NCBI GenBank assembly: GCA_946479255.1
Contig: CAMLFK010000012.1
Coordinates: 1 to 44,803 of the forward strand
Origin: an uncultured Oxalobacteraceae bacterium
GTDB taxonomy: Bacteria > Pseudomonadota > Gammaproteobacteria > Burkholderiales > Burkholderiaceae
Length of the DNA: 44,803 nucleotides
Direction: 5' to 3'
The position numbers were made by a program, and so were the translations under genes. Below are positions 33,614-41,751 of the stretch, piece by piece. Numbering within the stretch: the first letter of the stretch is position 1; every line of letters starts with the position of its first letter. The notes beneath the pieces are model-generated. The model did no database searches, had not been told where the DNA came from, and worked only from the letters and a program-made list of their open reading frames with translations.

Positions 33614-34509
33614 GCCTTGAGGTCTGCGCGCGCTACCGCGTGGTGCATGAAACGCACTATCGCTATCAGAGTCCGGTCACCCTGTCGCAGCAATACCTGC
33701 ACCTGAGCCCGCGCTCGTTCGCCTACCAGCAGACCGAATCGCACCAGGTCTGGCTGGACCCGGTCGCCGGCGACAGCCATGACGGCGCCGACTACTTCGG
33801 CAACATCACCCGCCACGTCGCCCTCACGGTCCCGCACGACAAATTGCTGGTGCATGCGGAATCGACGGTCGCGCTCAGAGCGCGCCCCAGCCTGGCCGAA
33901 ATCGGCGGCACGCTGCCATGGGAAAGCGTGCGCGACATGATGGGCAAGGAAAAAAGTCCGGCCACGCTCGAAGCCTGCCGCTATCTGTATGCGTCGCCCC
34001 ATGTGACGATCTTTCCCGAACTCGAAGCCTACGCCCGCGTGAGCTACACGCCCGGCCGGCCGCAGCTCGACGCGGCGCTGGAGCTGACCCAGCGAATCTT
34101 CGACGACTTCGAATTCGACGGCAAGGCGACCGAGATATCGACGCCGCTGGAGGCGGTGATGAGCGGCCGGCGCGGCGTGTGCCAGGACTTTGCCCAGCTG
34201 ATGATCGGCTGCCTGCGCAGCATCGGCCTGCCGGCGCGCTACATGAGCGGCTACATCCTCACGCACCCGCCGCCGGGCAAGCCGCGCCTGGTCGGCGCCG
34301 ACGCCTCGCACGCCTGGGTGTCGGTGTTTTGCCCGGCGCTGGGCTGGATCGATTTCGATCCGACCAACCGCTGCCTGGTGCAGCACGAACACATTGTGCT
34401 GGGCTGGGGGCGCGACTACAGCGACGTGACGCCGATGCGCGGCATCGTGCTCGGTGGCGGCGCGCAGAAGCTCGATGTGCAGGTAACGGTGACGCCGCTG
34501 CGCGTGTAG
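33610..34509 (+). CDS. Transglutaminase-like protein, third of the cluster
   Basis: A 299-residue transglutaminase-like protein with the N-terminal beta domain common to this group (YRVVHETHYRYQSPVTLSQ) and triad Cys191 in RRGVCQDFAQL, His234 in ASHAWVSVF and Asp250 in IDFDPTN. No signal peptide. AGGAAGG (33599-33605) precedes the ATG, and the start overlaps the end of the fused ATP-grasp/alpha-E gene by four bases. It closes the + arm; 111 bases with no gene separate it from the TonB-dependent receptor. The three transglutaminases of the cluster differ in sequence and so are not recent copies. Confidence 0.93.
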   Translation: MSLEVCARYRVVHETHYRYQSPVTLSQQYLHLSPRSFAYQQTESHQVWLDPVAGDSHDGADYFGNITRHVALTVPHDKLLVHAESTVALRARPSLAEIGGTLPWESVRDMMGKEKSPATLEACRYLYASPHVTIFPELEAYARVSYTPGRPQLDAALELTQRIFDDFEFDGKATEISTPLEAVMSGRRGVCQDFAQLMIGCLRSIGLPARYMSGYILTHPPPGKPRLVGADASHAWVSVFCPALGWIDFDPTNRCLVQHEHIVLGWGRDYSDVTPMRGIVLGGGAQKLDVQVTVTPLRV

Positions 34510-34620
34510 CGCAAAGTTTGACGTCAAGCCTGTCGCGTAAAGCCGACAGCGTTGCAAAAACTACATTCTTTGTACGCTTGATGGTTACAATCGCGTAGAC
34601 CACGTCACCGAAAGCTCCGC

Positions 34621-36960
34621 ATGCGAATTCGTCCGACCCCAGCGTTCAGCTGCATCCTTGCCGCCTTCTGCGTCCCGGGCGCCGCCCTCGCCCAGTCGAC
34701 ACCAGCGCAGTCGGAGCAGATCGAAGTGGTGACGGTGACCGCCCAAAAGCGCAAGGAAGACCCGAACAAGGTGGCGATGAGTATTTCCGCCATCGGCGGC
34801 GCGCAACTGCAGGCACAGCACGTCAGCGACATCACCGACCTGACCCGCCTGGTGCCGAACATCTCGTTCACGGCCGCCACCGGCAATGGCGGCGCCGGGC
34901 CCGGCACGTCCAACATCGAGATCCGCGGGGTCAGCTCCGGCGCCGGCGCGGCCACCGTCGGCATTTACCTGGGCGACGTGTCGCTCACGGTCGGCAACGT
35001 CTACACCATGGGCGCGGTGGAGCCGAAGTTCTTCGACATCGACCGGGTCGAAGTACTGCGCGGCCCGCAGGCGACCTTGTACGGCGCCAGTTCGATGGGC
35101 GGCACCATCAAGTTCGTGCCGAACGAAGCGGACCTGAAAGACCGCGAGTTCGCTACCCACGCCGAGGCGGCGTCGGTCAAGGGTGGCGGCATGAACTACT
35201 CCACCTCGGTGGTGGCCAACCTGCCCTTGAAGGCCGACGAACTGGCGCTGCGCATCGGCGTGCAGGCGCAGCGCGCGGGCGGCTTCATCGACCAGGTCGA
35301 CGAGGGCGGCAGCGTGCTGGCCAAGGACATCAACCAGGTCGACGACCGCGAACTGCGGGTCGCGCTCAAGTGGAAGCCGTCCGCCGCCCTCACCGTGACA
35401 CCGTCCTTGTACTATCAGGAGGTGGATGCCAAGGATATCTCCGCATTCAATATCGAACTGCCTGGCTACCGTGCGCAGAAGCAGGTGCGCGAGCCGTCCA
35501 ATGACAAGCTGCAGACGGCGAACGTGCTGCTCAACTGGGACATCGGCGGGGCCGACCTGACGTCCAGCACCAGCCACTTCCGGCGCAAGTTCGACCGCAC
35601 CCAGAACGGCTCGGCCTACAACAGCTATTCGCTGTCGACCTTCCTCACCTCGACGGAAGACGGCGGCACCGCGCCGCCGGCGCTGATCGAGGCGATTGCC
35701 GCGCTGCCGTCGGCGGTCTACCTGAACAACCGGGTGCGCCAGGTGGCGCAGGAATTCCGCCTGGCCTCCAAGCCTTACAATGCCGCCGTGTCGCCATGGA
35801 CCTGGCTGGGCGGCCTGTACTACGCCAAACAGCATACCGACATCAACGAGAACGATCCGATCTTCGGCGTCAACGACACCTTCACCCGCTTTGGCTTTTC
35901 CAGCGCCGATCCGAACATCCTGCCGGACGCCTATCCAGGCGCCTTCCCGAACGATAACGCCTTCTCCGGCGCCTTCCATTACCAGGAAAAGCAGATCTCC
36001 CTGTTCGGCGAAGTGAACTACTACCTGACGCCCACGCTGCATGCCACCGTCGGGGCGCGCTACCTGAAGGGCGATTCCACGCTCGACCAGGCGAACAGCC
36101 TGTACCTGGCGGGCGCCGGCAACACCAGCAGTTCCAGCCTGTCGTCCAAGGCCTTCACGCCGAAGTACGCGCTGACCTGGGAAATCGATCCTGCGCATAC
36201 GGTCTACACCACCGTGGCCAAGGGCTTCCGGCTGGGCGGCTCCAATGTGTTTGTGCCGCCGACCACCTGCGGCCCGGACCTAGAAGCCAACGGCATCGAC
36301 AAGGGCCCGGCCACCTACGCGCCGGACAGCCTGTGGAGCTACGAGGTGGGCAGCAAGTCGCGCTTCCTGAACAATCGCGTGACCTTCAATGCCGACATCT
36401 TTTACGTCAAGTGGAAGAATATCCAGCAAGGCGTGTACCTGCCCACCTGCGCCTACACCTATAACGCCAATGCGGGCGACGCTGTCAGCAAGGGCATCGA
36501 ATTCGAGCTCAAGGCCAAGCCGGTCTCCGGCCTGACCCTGACGGCCGCCGGCGGCTACGTCAAGGCGGAGCTGACCAACGACCAGGGATTGCAGAACGGC
36601 GTCGTGGGCGCGGTGCGCGGCGCCCAGGTTCAGGGCGTCCCTGAATACAATGCCTCGGTCAGTGCACAGTACAATTTCGCGGTCTTTGGCGACAAGAGCG
36701 CTTTCGTGGCGGGCGGGCTCCAGTGGGTTGGTTCCAGCAAAGGTTCGCTGAACCCGGAGCTGACCGACTACGAACGGCCGTCTTATCACACGGCGGACTT
36801 CAGCACCGGCATCGCCTTCGACCGCTACAAGCTGAGCGTCTACGTGAAAAACGCCTTCGATGACGACACCGTGATCCAGCATCCGCAGGTGGCGTCGATT
36901 GTGCAGGGCTACCGGGTGGCACCGCGCAGTATCGGCGTCAGCCTGGGGGCGAGGTTCTGA
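34621..36960 (+). CDS. TonB-dependent outer-membrane receptor
   Basis: A 779-residue receptor with signal peptide (cleavage near AALAQ, residue 24), a TonB-box-like EVVTVTAQKR segment, a plug domain (IEIRGVSSG, then GIYLGDVSL, VEVLRGPQATLYGASSMGGTIKF) and a 22-strand barrel ending with the typical C-terminal Phe (SLGARF). It takes up an unknown ligand across the outer membrane using TonB energy. The sequence resembles the large group of proteobacterial receptors without siderophore assignment. No inner-membrane transporter or regulator is adjacent. A small DUF1801 gene begins two bases after its stop. Confidence 0.95.
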   Translation: MRIRPTPAFSCILAAFCVPGAALAQSTPAQSEQIEVVTVTAQKRKEDPNKVAMSISAIGGAQLQAQHVSDITDLTRLVPNISFTAATGNGGAGPGTSNIEIRGVSSGAGAATVGIYLGDVSLTVGNVYTMGAVEPKFFDIDRVEVLRGPQATLYGASSMGGTIKFVPNEADLKDREFATHAEAASVKGGGMNYSTSVVANLPLKADELALRIGVQAQRAGGFIDQVDEGGSVLAKDINQVDDRELRVALKWKPSAALTVTPSLYYQEVDAKDISAFNIELPGYRAQKQVREPSNDKLQTANVLLNWDIGGADLTSSTSHFRRKFDRTQNGSAYNSYSLSTFLTSTEDGGTAPPALIEAIAALPSAVYLNNRVRQVAQEFRLASKPYNAAVSPWTWLGGLYYAKQHTDINENDPIFGVNDTFTRFGFSSADPNILPDAYPGAFPNDNAFSGAFHYQEKQISLFGEVNYYLTPTLHATVGARYLKGDSTLDQANSLYLAGAGNTSSSSLSSKAFTPKYALTWEIDPAHTVYTTVAKGFRLGGSNVFVPPTTCGPDLEANGIDKGPATYAPDSLWSYEVGSKSRFLNNRVTFNADIFYVKWKNIQQGVYLPTCAYTYNANAGDAVSKGIEFELKAKPVSGLTLTAAGGYVKAELTNDQGLQNGVVGAVRGAQVQGVPEYNASVSAQYNFAVFGDKSAFVAGGLQWVGSSKGSLNPELTDYERPSYHTADFSTGIAFDRYKLSVYVKNAFDDDTVIQHPQVASIVQGYRVAPRSIGVSLGARF

Positions 36961-36962
36961 GC

Positions 36963-37337
36963 ATGCAGGTATTCGAGGACTTTCTGGCCGGGATAGCCGA
37001 TCCGGGACAAAGGGCCCGCACGCAAGAAGTGCTGGCCTGGGTCGCGGATTCGTTTCCTCAGCTGGAGCCCGTGATTAAGTGGAACCAGCCGATGTTCACC
37101 GATCACGGCACTTTCATCATCGGCTTTAGCGTCGCCAAGCATCATCTGGGCGTGGCCCCGGAAAAGGCGGGAATCGACCGGTTTTCCGATGCGATCGTGC
37201 GGGCTGGGTATGAACATAGCCAGCAGCTTATGCGTATTCCATGGAAGAGCCCGGTCGACTTCGGCTTACTGGAACAGATTATCGAGTTCAATATCGCAGA
37301 TAAGAAAGACTGCGCGAGTTTCTGGCGAAAGCCATAA
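36963..37337 (+). CDS. DUF1801 (YdhG-like) protein
   Basis: A 124-residue protein with the DUF1801 pattern: ARTQEVLAWVADSFPQLEPVIKWNQPMF followed after a beta strand by GFSVAKHHLGVAPE and a C-terminal helix (LLEQIIEFNIADK). Relatives such as Bacillus YdhG have been linked to iron handling; that role is only suggested here by being two bases downstream of a TonB-dependent receptor. Cytoplasmic, no signal. It is convergent with the helicase gene, with five bases between the two stops, so any terminator must overlap coding DNA. Confidence 0.88.
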   Translation: MQVFEDFLAGIADPGQRARTQEVLAWVADSFPQLEPVIKWNQPMFTDHGTFIIGFSVAKHHLGVAPEKAGIDRFSDAIVRAGYEHSQQLMRIPWKSPVDFGLLEQIIEFNIADKKDCASFWRKP

Positions 37338-37342
37338 GCGCC

Positions 37343-40300
37343 CTACCCGGCAAACATCGCCCGCAAATCCTCCTGCGTCGGCTGCTGGTCGAGCGCCCCG
37401 CCATCGGCCAGCACCACATCCTGCAGCTCGCCCTTGCGGCGCTGCAAGTCCTGGATCTTCTCTTCCAAGGTGCCTTGCGCGATCAGCTTGTAGACGAACA
37501 CCGGCTTGTCCTGCCCCATGCGCCAGGCGCGGTCGGTGGCCTGGTTTTCCGCTGCCGGGTTCCACCACGGGTCGTAATGAATCACGGTGTCGGCCGCGGT
37601 CAGGTTGAGCCCGACGCCGCCCGCCTTCAGGCTGATCAGGAACAGCGGCACCTGTCCGGCCTGGAACGCCGCCACCGGCGTGGCGCGGTCTTCGGTGTCG
37701 CCGGTCAGCAGCACATAGTCCAGCGAACGCTCGCGCAATTGCTCGGCTATCAGCGCCAGCATGCTGGTGAATTGCGAAAACACCAGGATCTTGCGGCCTT
37801 CGCTGGCCAGGGTCTCGACCAGCTCCAGCAAGGCCTCCAGCTTGGCCGATGGCGCCGTGCTTTTTGCCGCGCCGGCGCTCTTGACCAGGCGCGGATCGCA
37901 GCACACCTGGCGCAGCTTGAGCAAGGCGTCGAGGATCACGATCTGGCTGCGCGCCACGCCTTTCTTGTCGATCTCGGCGCGCACTTTCTTGTCCATGGCC
38001 AGGCGTACGGTTTCGTACAGGTCGCGCTGGGCGCTGCCCAGTTCGATCGGCAACACGATCTCGGTCTTGGGCGGCAGTTCGGTCGCCACCTTGTCCTTGG
38101 TCCGGCGCAGCATGAAGGGTTTGACGCGGCGCGCCAGCAATGCGCTGCGCTGGGCGTCGCCATGCTGCTCGATCGGCTTGCGGAACTCGGCGTTGTAGGT
38201 CTTTTCGTCGCCCAGCAGGCCGGGCATGAGGAAGTGAAACTGCGACCACAGTTCGCCGAGGTGGTTTTGCAGCGGCGTGCCGGTCAGGCACAGCCGATGG
38301 CGCGCGCGCAGCAGGCGCGCCGTCTGCGCCATTTTCGACTTGCTGTTCTTGATGTACTGGGATTCGTCCAGGATCAGCAGGTGGAATTCCCGCTCGCGCA
38401 AAGCCGCTTCGTCGCGCGGCAGCAGCGCGTAAGTGGTCAGCACCAGGTCGGCATCGGCAATCTGGTCGAAGTGCTGTGCGCGGTCCTTGCCATGCAAGAG
38501 CAGCACGCGCAGGCCGGGTGCGAAGCGCGCAGCTTCGGCCTGCCAGTTGGCCATCAGGCTGGTGGGCGCCACCACCAGCGCCGGCGCGATCAGGCGCCCG
38601 GCTTCCTTTTCGACCAGGATGTGGGCCAGGGTCTGTATGGTTTTGCCCAGGCCCATGTCGTCGGCCAGGATGCCGCCGAACTCGTATTCGCGCAGGAACT
38701 GCATCCAGGCCAGGCCCGCACTCTGGTAGCAGCGCAGCTCCGCCTGCAACCCAGCCGGCGCGGCAATCGCCTGCACGCCGCCGAACTGGTTCAGGCGCTG
38801 GCCCAGCGCACGCAGGCGCTCGCCGCCCAGCCAGCGCAGCTGCGCCGCCTGTTCCAGCTCGGCCAGGCGGGCCACGTCCAGCACCGGAAGGCGCATCGCC
38901 TTACCGATCCGTTCATGGAAATACAATTCGCCCATTGTCGCCAGGATCGGCTTGACCCTGCCCCACGGGAGGGCAACGAAGGCGGCGTCAGGCAGTTGCA
39001 CCAGCAATTCGCCGGTGTCGGGCTGGGCCGCCAGCGCGGCGGCGTTGAAGTCGTCCGGCGCATGGCGGATCATCTGCAGCAGCAGCGGCAATAGCGGCTG
39101 GCGCATCCCGTTCACGACAATGCCCAATTCCAGCTCGAACCAAGCGTTGCCGCCTTCCGCGCCCTCGTTCAGCTCGGCATACCAGTCATCGACTTGCTGG
39201 AGGTCGAAGCGGAAGCCCTCGCCGATTTGCACGGTCCAGCCCGCGGCACGCAGTTGCGCGATGCCATCGCGGGCGAACGCCAGCCAGTCGGCGGGGGTCG
39301 GCAGGAACCAGGGCCAGACCTCAGCGTCGACATCGTCGCGCGCATCGAAACCGTATTCGGCCAGCTGTTCACAAGCCGCTTCCTCGGCGGCATCGTCCCG
39401 CTCGATCAGTTCGAGCGTGCCGCCGATGGCACGCACCACCTGGTCGTTCTCGTCCTCCCAGTGAAGCAAGATGCCATCGTAGTCGAAAGCCAGGGTGGCG
39501 TAGTCTTGCCAGATGATGTTGCCGGCTCTTCCAGCGGTGGGGATGCAATCGAGCAGCAGGCACGGTGTCGGGACGATATCGCTGCGCACCCGCTGCTCGA
39601 CCTCCCGGGGCGGCGGCACGATCGCGACAAGCCCTTGTTCGACCATCGCATGCGCCACGGCATTGAGCTCCGCAGCCCTGAGCAGCGGTGCGCAGTTCAG
39701 CAAGTCCTGCAGCTTTTTCAGCGGCAGCGTGGCCAGATCTGGTGGCACGACCACTTGCGCGACCGCCTCGCCATGCAGGCAATACATGGGTTCGGTATCA
39801 AGCAATTGGCCCAGCGGCACGCCGTCCGCTCCGGTGAGTGCCGGGCTGAACATTTCCGGTGCGGACGGATTTGGCTGCCATCGGATGCAAGCCTCACGGG
39901 GCGGAACCTGATGCAGGCGGACAATGCGCCCGGATTTCAGGTCGGCGCGCGAATCGGCCCAAAACAAGCGTTGTTCGCTCAACAATTGCGTTAACAGGTC
40001 GGTGCCCAGCGCCCCGGTCAGCTCGAAGGAGCTATCCCCTCCGTAGTACATGCCACGCAATAAGACCGCGCACAGACGCAAGAGAATCTTGTCGGCATCG
40101 GACGCATAGTCGGGCGGGTCGGCCAGCAGCGTATAGGTATCGCTGACCACGCTTGCCGACCCGATGCCGCCGTTGGCAAGCAAGCGTGCCTTGCACAAGT
40201 GCAGACGGGGACGAAGGCTGCCGCGTGCGGGCATCAAGACGTACGCCAGCTGATGGCTGGCACTGACCTTGTTGACCTTGTTTGCCCTGACCGCCGCCTG

Positions 40301-40678
40301 GACGGCCTGTTGTTGGGCGAGCGCGAGTTGCCGCAGCCAGTGTTGTACATCACCGGACAAGGCCGGTCCGGTGCGGGACAATGCTGCCGTCTGCCCCGGC
40401 TGCTGTGCGCTGGTCAGCAACACGGCCACCACGTGCTTGCAGCCGGAGCGCATCGGACAGCTGCATTCGGACCGGAGTTCGATACCTCTGCGTCCCGGCT
40501 TGAGCCGGATGGTCTGGCGGTACACGCTGTTGCCGCTGCCCAGGACCTCGCCTTCGATCTCATCGCCAGCGCGCAGGACGCGGCGCACCATGCCGCTGCG
40601 GGCATAGCTTTCGCCACGTTGAAAGGTGCCTGTATCGAACAGGGAGCGGATATCGGTGGGGGTCAGGTTCATGGGCAT
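37343..40678 (-). CDS. SNF2-family helicase with N-terminal SWIM zinc finger
   Basis: A 1111-residue protein. A SWIM zinc-binding motif with Cys72, Cys74, Cys80 and His82 (ECSCPMRSGCKH) lies near the start. The C-terminal half is a complete Swi2/Snf2 motor: GGILADDMGLGKT (Walker A), a LLILDESQYIKN DExx box, LTGTPLQNHLGELWS, and the final LKAGGVGLNL, WWNPAAENQATDRAWRMGQ block. Such proteins remodel or displace nucleoprotein complexes; the bacterial role (relatives of RapA/HepA) is not defined. The start is ATG 40678 or, two codons later, 40672; no ribosome site stands out. It follows the methionine aminopeptidase gene on the same strand after about 55 bases. Confidence 0.94.
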   Translation of the reverse strand: MPMNLTPTDIRSLFDTGTFQRGESYARSGMVRRVLRAGDEIEGEVLGSGNSVYRQTIRLKPGRRGIELRSECSCPMRSGCKHVVAVLLTSAQQPGQTAALSRTGPALSGDVQHWLRQLALAQQQAVQAAVRANKVNKVSASHQLAYVLMPARGSLRPRLHLCKARLLANGGIGSASVVSDTYTLLADPPDYASDADKILLRLCAVLLRGMYYGGDSSFELTGALGTDLLTQLLSEQRLFWADSRADLKSGRIVRLHQVPPREACIRWQPNPSAPEMFSPALTGADGVPLGQLLDTEPMYCLHGEAVAQVVVPPDLATLPLKKLQDLLNCAPLLRAAELNAVAHAMVEQGLVAIVPPPREVEQRVRSDIVPTPCLLLDCIPTAGRAGNIIWQDYATLAFDYDGILLHWEDENDQVVRAIGGTLELIERDDAAEEAACEQLAEYGFDARDDVDAEVWPWFLPTPADWLAFARDGIAQLRAAGWTVQIGEGFRFDLQQVDDWYAELNEGAEGGNAWFELELGIVVNGMRQPLLPLLLQMIRHAPDDFNAAALAAQPDTGELLVQLPDAAFVALPWGRVKPILATMGELYFHERIGKAMRLPVLDVARLAELEQAAQLRWLGGERLRALGQRLNQFGGVQAIAAPAGLQAELRCYQSAGLAWMQFLREYEFGGILADDMGLGKTIQTLAHILVEKEAGRLIAPALVVAPTSLMANWQAEAARFAPGLRVLLLHGKDRAQHFDQIADADLVLTTYALLPRDEAALREREFHLLILDESQYIKNSKSKMAQTARLLRARHRLCLTGTPLQNHLGELWSQFHFLMPGLLGDEKTYNAEFRKPIEQHGDAQRSALLARRVKPFMLRRTKDKVATELPPKTEIVLPIELGSAQRDLYETVRLAMDKKVRAEIDKKGVARSQIVILDALLKLRQVCCDPRLVKSAGAAKSTAPSAKLEALLELVETLASEGRKILVFSQFTSMLALIAEQLRERSLDYVLLTGDTEDRATPVAAFQAGQVPLFLISLKAGGVGLNLTAADTVIHYDPWWNPAAENQATDRAWRMGQDKPVFVYKLIAQGTLEEKIQDLQRRKGELQDVVLADGGALDQQPTQEDLRAMFAG

Positions 40679-40733
40679 TTAGACAAAAGCGGCGCCGACA
40701 TTATCCATGAATCCGACAGCGATGACGGCAAAC

Positions 40734-41501
40734 TCAGTTGAGCGCCTTTTCTTCCGGCCGCAAGGTCAGCACGCGCACGCCGGTGCGGGTCACGGCGACG
40801 GTGTGCTCGAACTGCGCGGACAGTTTCCCATCGCAGGTGGTGACGGTCCAGCCATCGTCTTCGGTCTGCACCTCGTCCTGCCCCTGGTTGAGCATCGGTT
40901 CGATGGTGAACACCATCCCTTCCTTGAGCACCAGGCCGGTTTTCGGCTTGCCCCAATGCAGCACCTGGGGAGGCTCGTGCATTTCACGCCCAATGCCATG
41001 GCCGCAATACTCCTTGACGACCGAATAGCCGTGACTGCGGGCGTGCCGCTCGATCGCATGCCCCACATCGCCAAGCCGGGCGCCAGGCCGAACGGCCTTG
41101 ATCCCTTTCCACATCGCTTCGTAGGTCACCTGCACAAGCCGCCTGGCCAGCGGCGACACTTCACCCACCAGATAGGTTTTGCTCGAATCGGCGATGTAGC
41201 CGTTCTTCTCCAGGGTGATATCGAAATTGACGATATCCCCGCTTTGCAAAACATCCTCAGGGGACGGAACACCGTGGCACACCACGCTGTTGCGCGATGA
41301 ATTGAGCGCGTAGGCATAGCCGTACTGCCCCTTGCTTGCCGGGCGCGCCTTGAGTTCGTTGACGATGTAGCTGTCGACCAGATCGTTCACCTGCATGGTC
41401 GACATGCCGATCAGGCTCAGCCCATCCAGATAGCCAAACACGCCCGCCAGCAACTTGCCCGACTCCGCCATCAGTGCGACTTCTTCCGGCCGTTTGCTCA
41501 C
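40734..41501 (-). CDS. map: Methionine aminopeptidase (type I), partner of a ParD-like gene
   Basis: A 255-residue M24 metallopeptidase that removes the initiator Met from new proteins. All metal ligands are visible: two Asp in VNFDIT and YIADSSKTY, His in CGHGIGREMHEPP, and Glu in FTIEPML and SAQFEHTVAVT, together with VCHGVPS. It lacks an N-terminal zinc-finger extension. The first codons overlap the stop of the ParD-like gene by four bases, so the two are translationally coupled. This gene is probably not the housekeeping copy, which usually sits beside rpsB; that is an inference, since the rest of the genome is not seen. Confidence 0.94.
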   Translation of the reverse strand: MSKRPEEVALMAESGKLLAGVFGYLDGLSLIGMSTMQVNDLVDSYIVNELKARPASKGQYGYAYALNSSRNSVVCHGVPSPEDVLQSGDIVNFDITLEKNGYIADSSKTYLVGEVSPLARRLVQVTYEAMWKGIKAVRPGARLGDVGHAIERHARSHGYSVVKEYCGHGIGREMHEPPQVLHWGKPKTGLVLKEGMVFTIEPMLNQGQDEVQTEDDGWTVTTCDGKLSAQFEHTVAVTRTGVRVLTLRPEEKALN

Positions 41502-41710
41502 GTCAAGGCCACCCTGACGGCCTGGGGCACAACGCCCGCGGCGCGCAGTTCGCGCCCGACAATTTCATTGAAGCTCAGGGTCGGATTCATTTCGCACAGC
41601 ATGCCGATCTTCATCCAGAAGGCCGCTTGCGCGTTGATCGAGCGGTGTGTCACCGAGCTCGCCTTGCGCAGTTGATCGTGCAATTCTTCGTCGATATTTA
41701 CAATACCCAT
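41498..41710 (-). CDS. ParD-like family protein (PF11903-type)
   Basis: A 70-residue protein starting MGIVNIDEELHDQLRKAS, with RSINAQAAFWMKIGML in the middle and NPTLSFNEIVGREL near the end. This is the pattern of ParD-like proteins with a ribbon-helix-helix start. I chose the ATG at 41710 because the family begins with MGIV; an upstream in-frame start at 41722 would place it inside the palindrome. The protein probably binds the adjacent palindrome and represses its own operon with map, by analogy with ParD. No ParE toxin gene is next to it; the toxin position is taken by map. Confidence 0.87.
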   Translation of the reverse strand: MGIVNIDEELHDQLRKASSVTHRSINAQAAFWMKIGMLCEMNPTLSFNEIVGRELRAAGVVPQAVRVALT

Positions 41711-41717
41711 ACTACGT

Positions 41718-41751
41718 TCCATATATGATTCATATATGGATTATATATGGA
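41718..41751. promoter_or_regulatory. Perfect palindrome plus extra half-site, probable operator/promoter of the parD-like-map operon
   Basis: TCCATATATG-ATT-CATATATGGA (41718-41740) has perfect 10-base arms; a third half-site, ATATATGGA, ends at 41751. On the - strand TATAAT (41740-41745) sits between the repeats, with TTGCTT 18 bases upstream as a possible -35. A repressor bound here would cover the -10. The extra half-site overlaps the stop of the GGDEF-EAL gene. Confidence 0.7.

Noticed and set aside
37475..39094. Long open frame on the + strand
   Set aside because: It is the mirror of the high-GC SNF2 helicase gene; the composition is Gln/His/Leu-rich and unlike a real protein.
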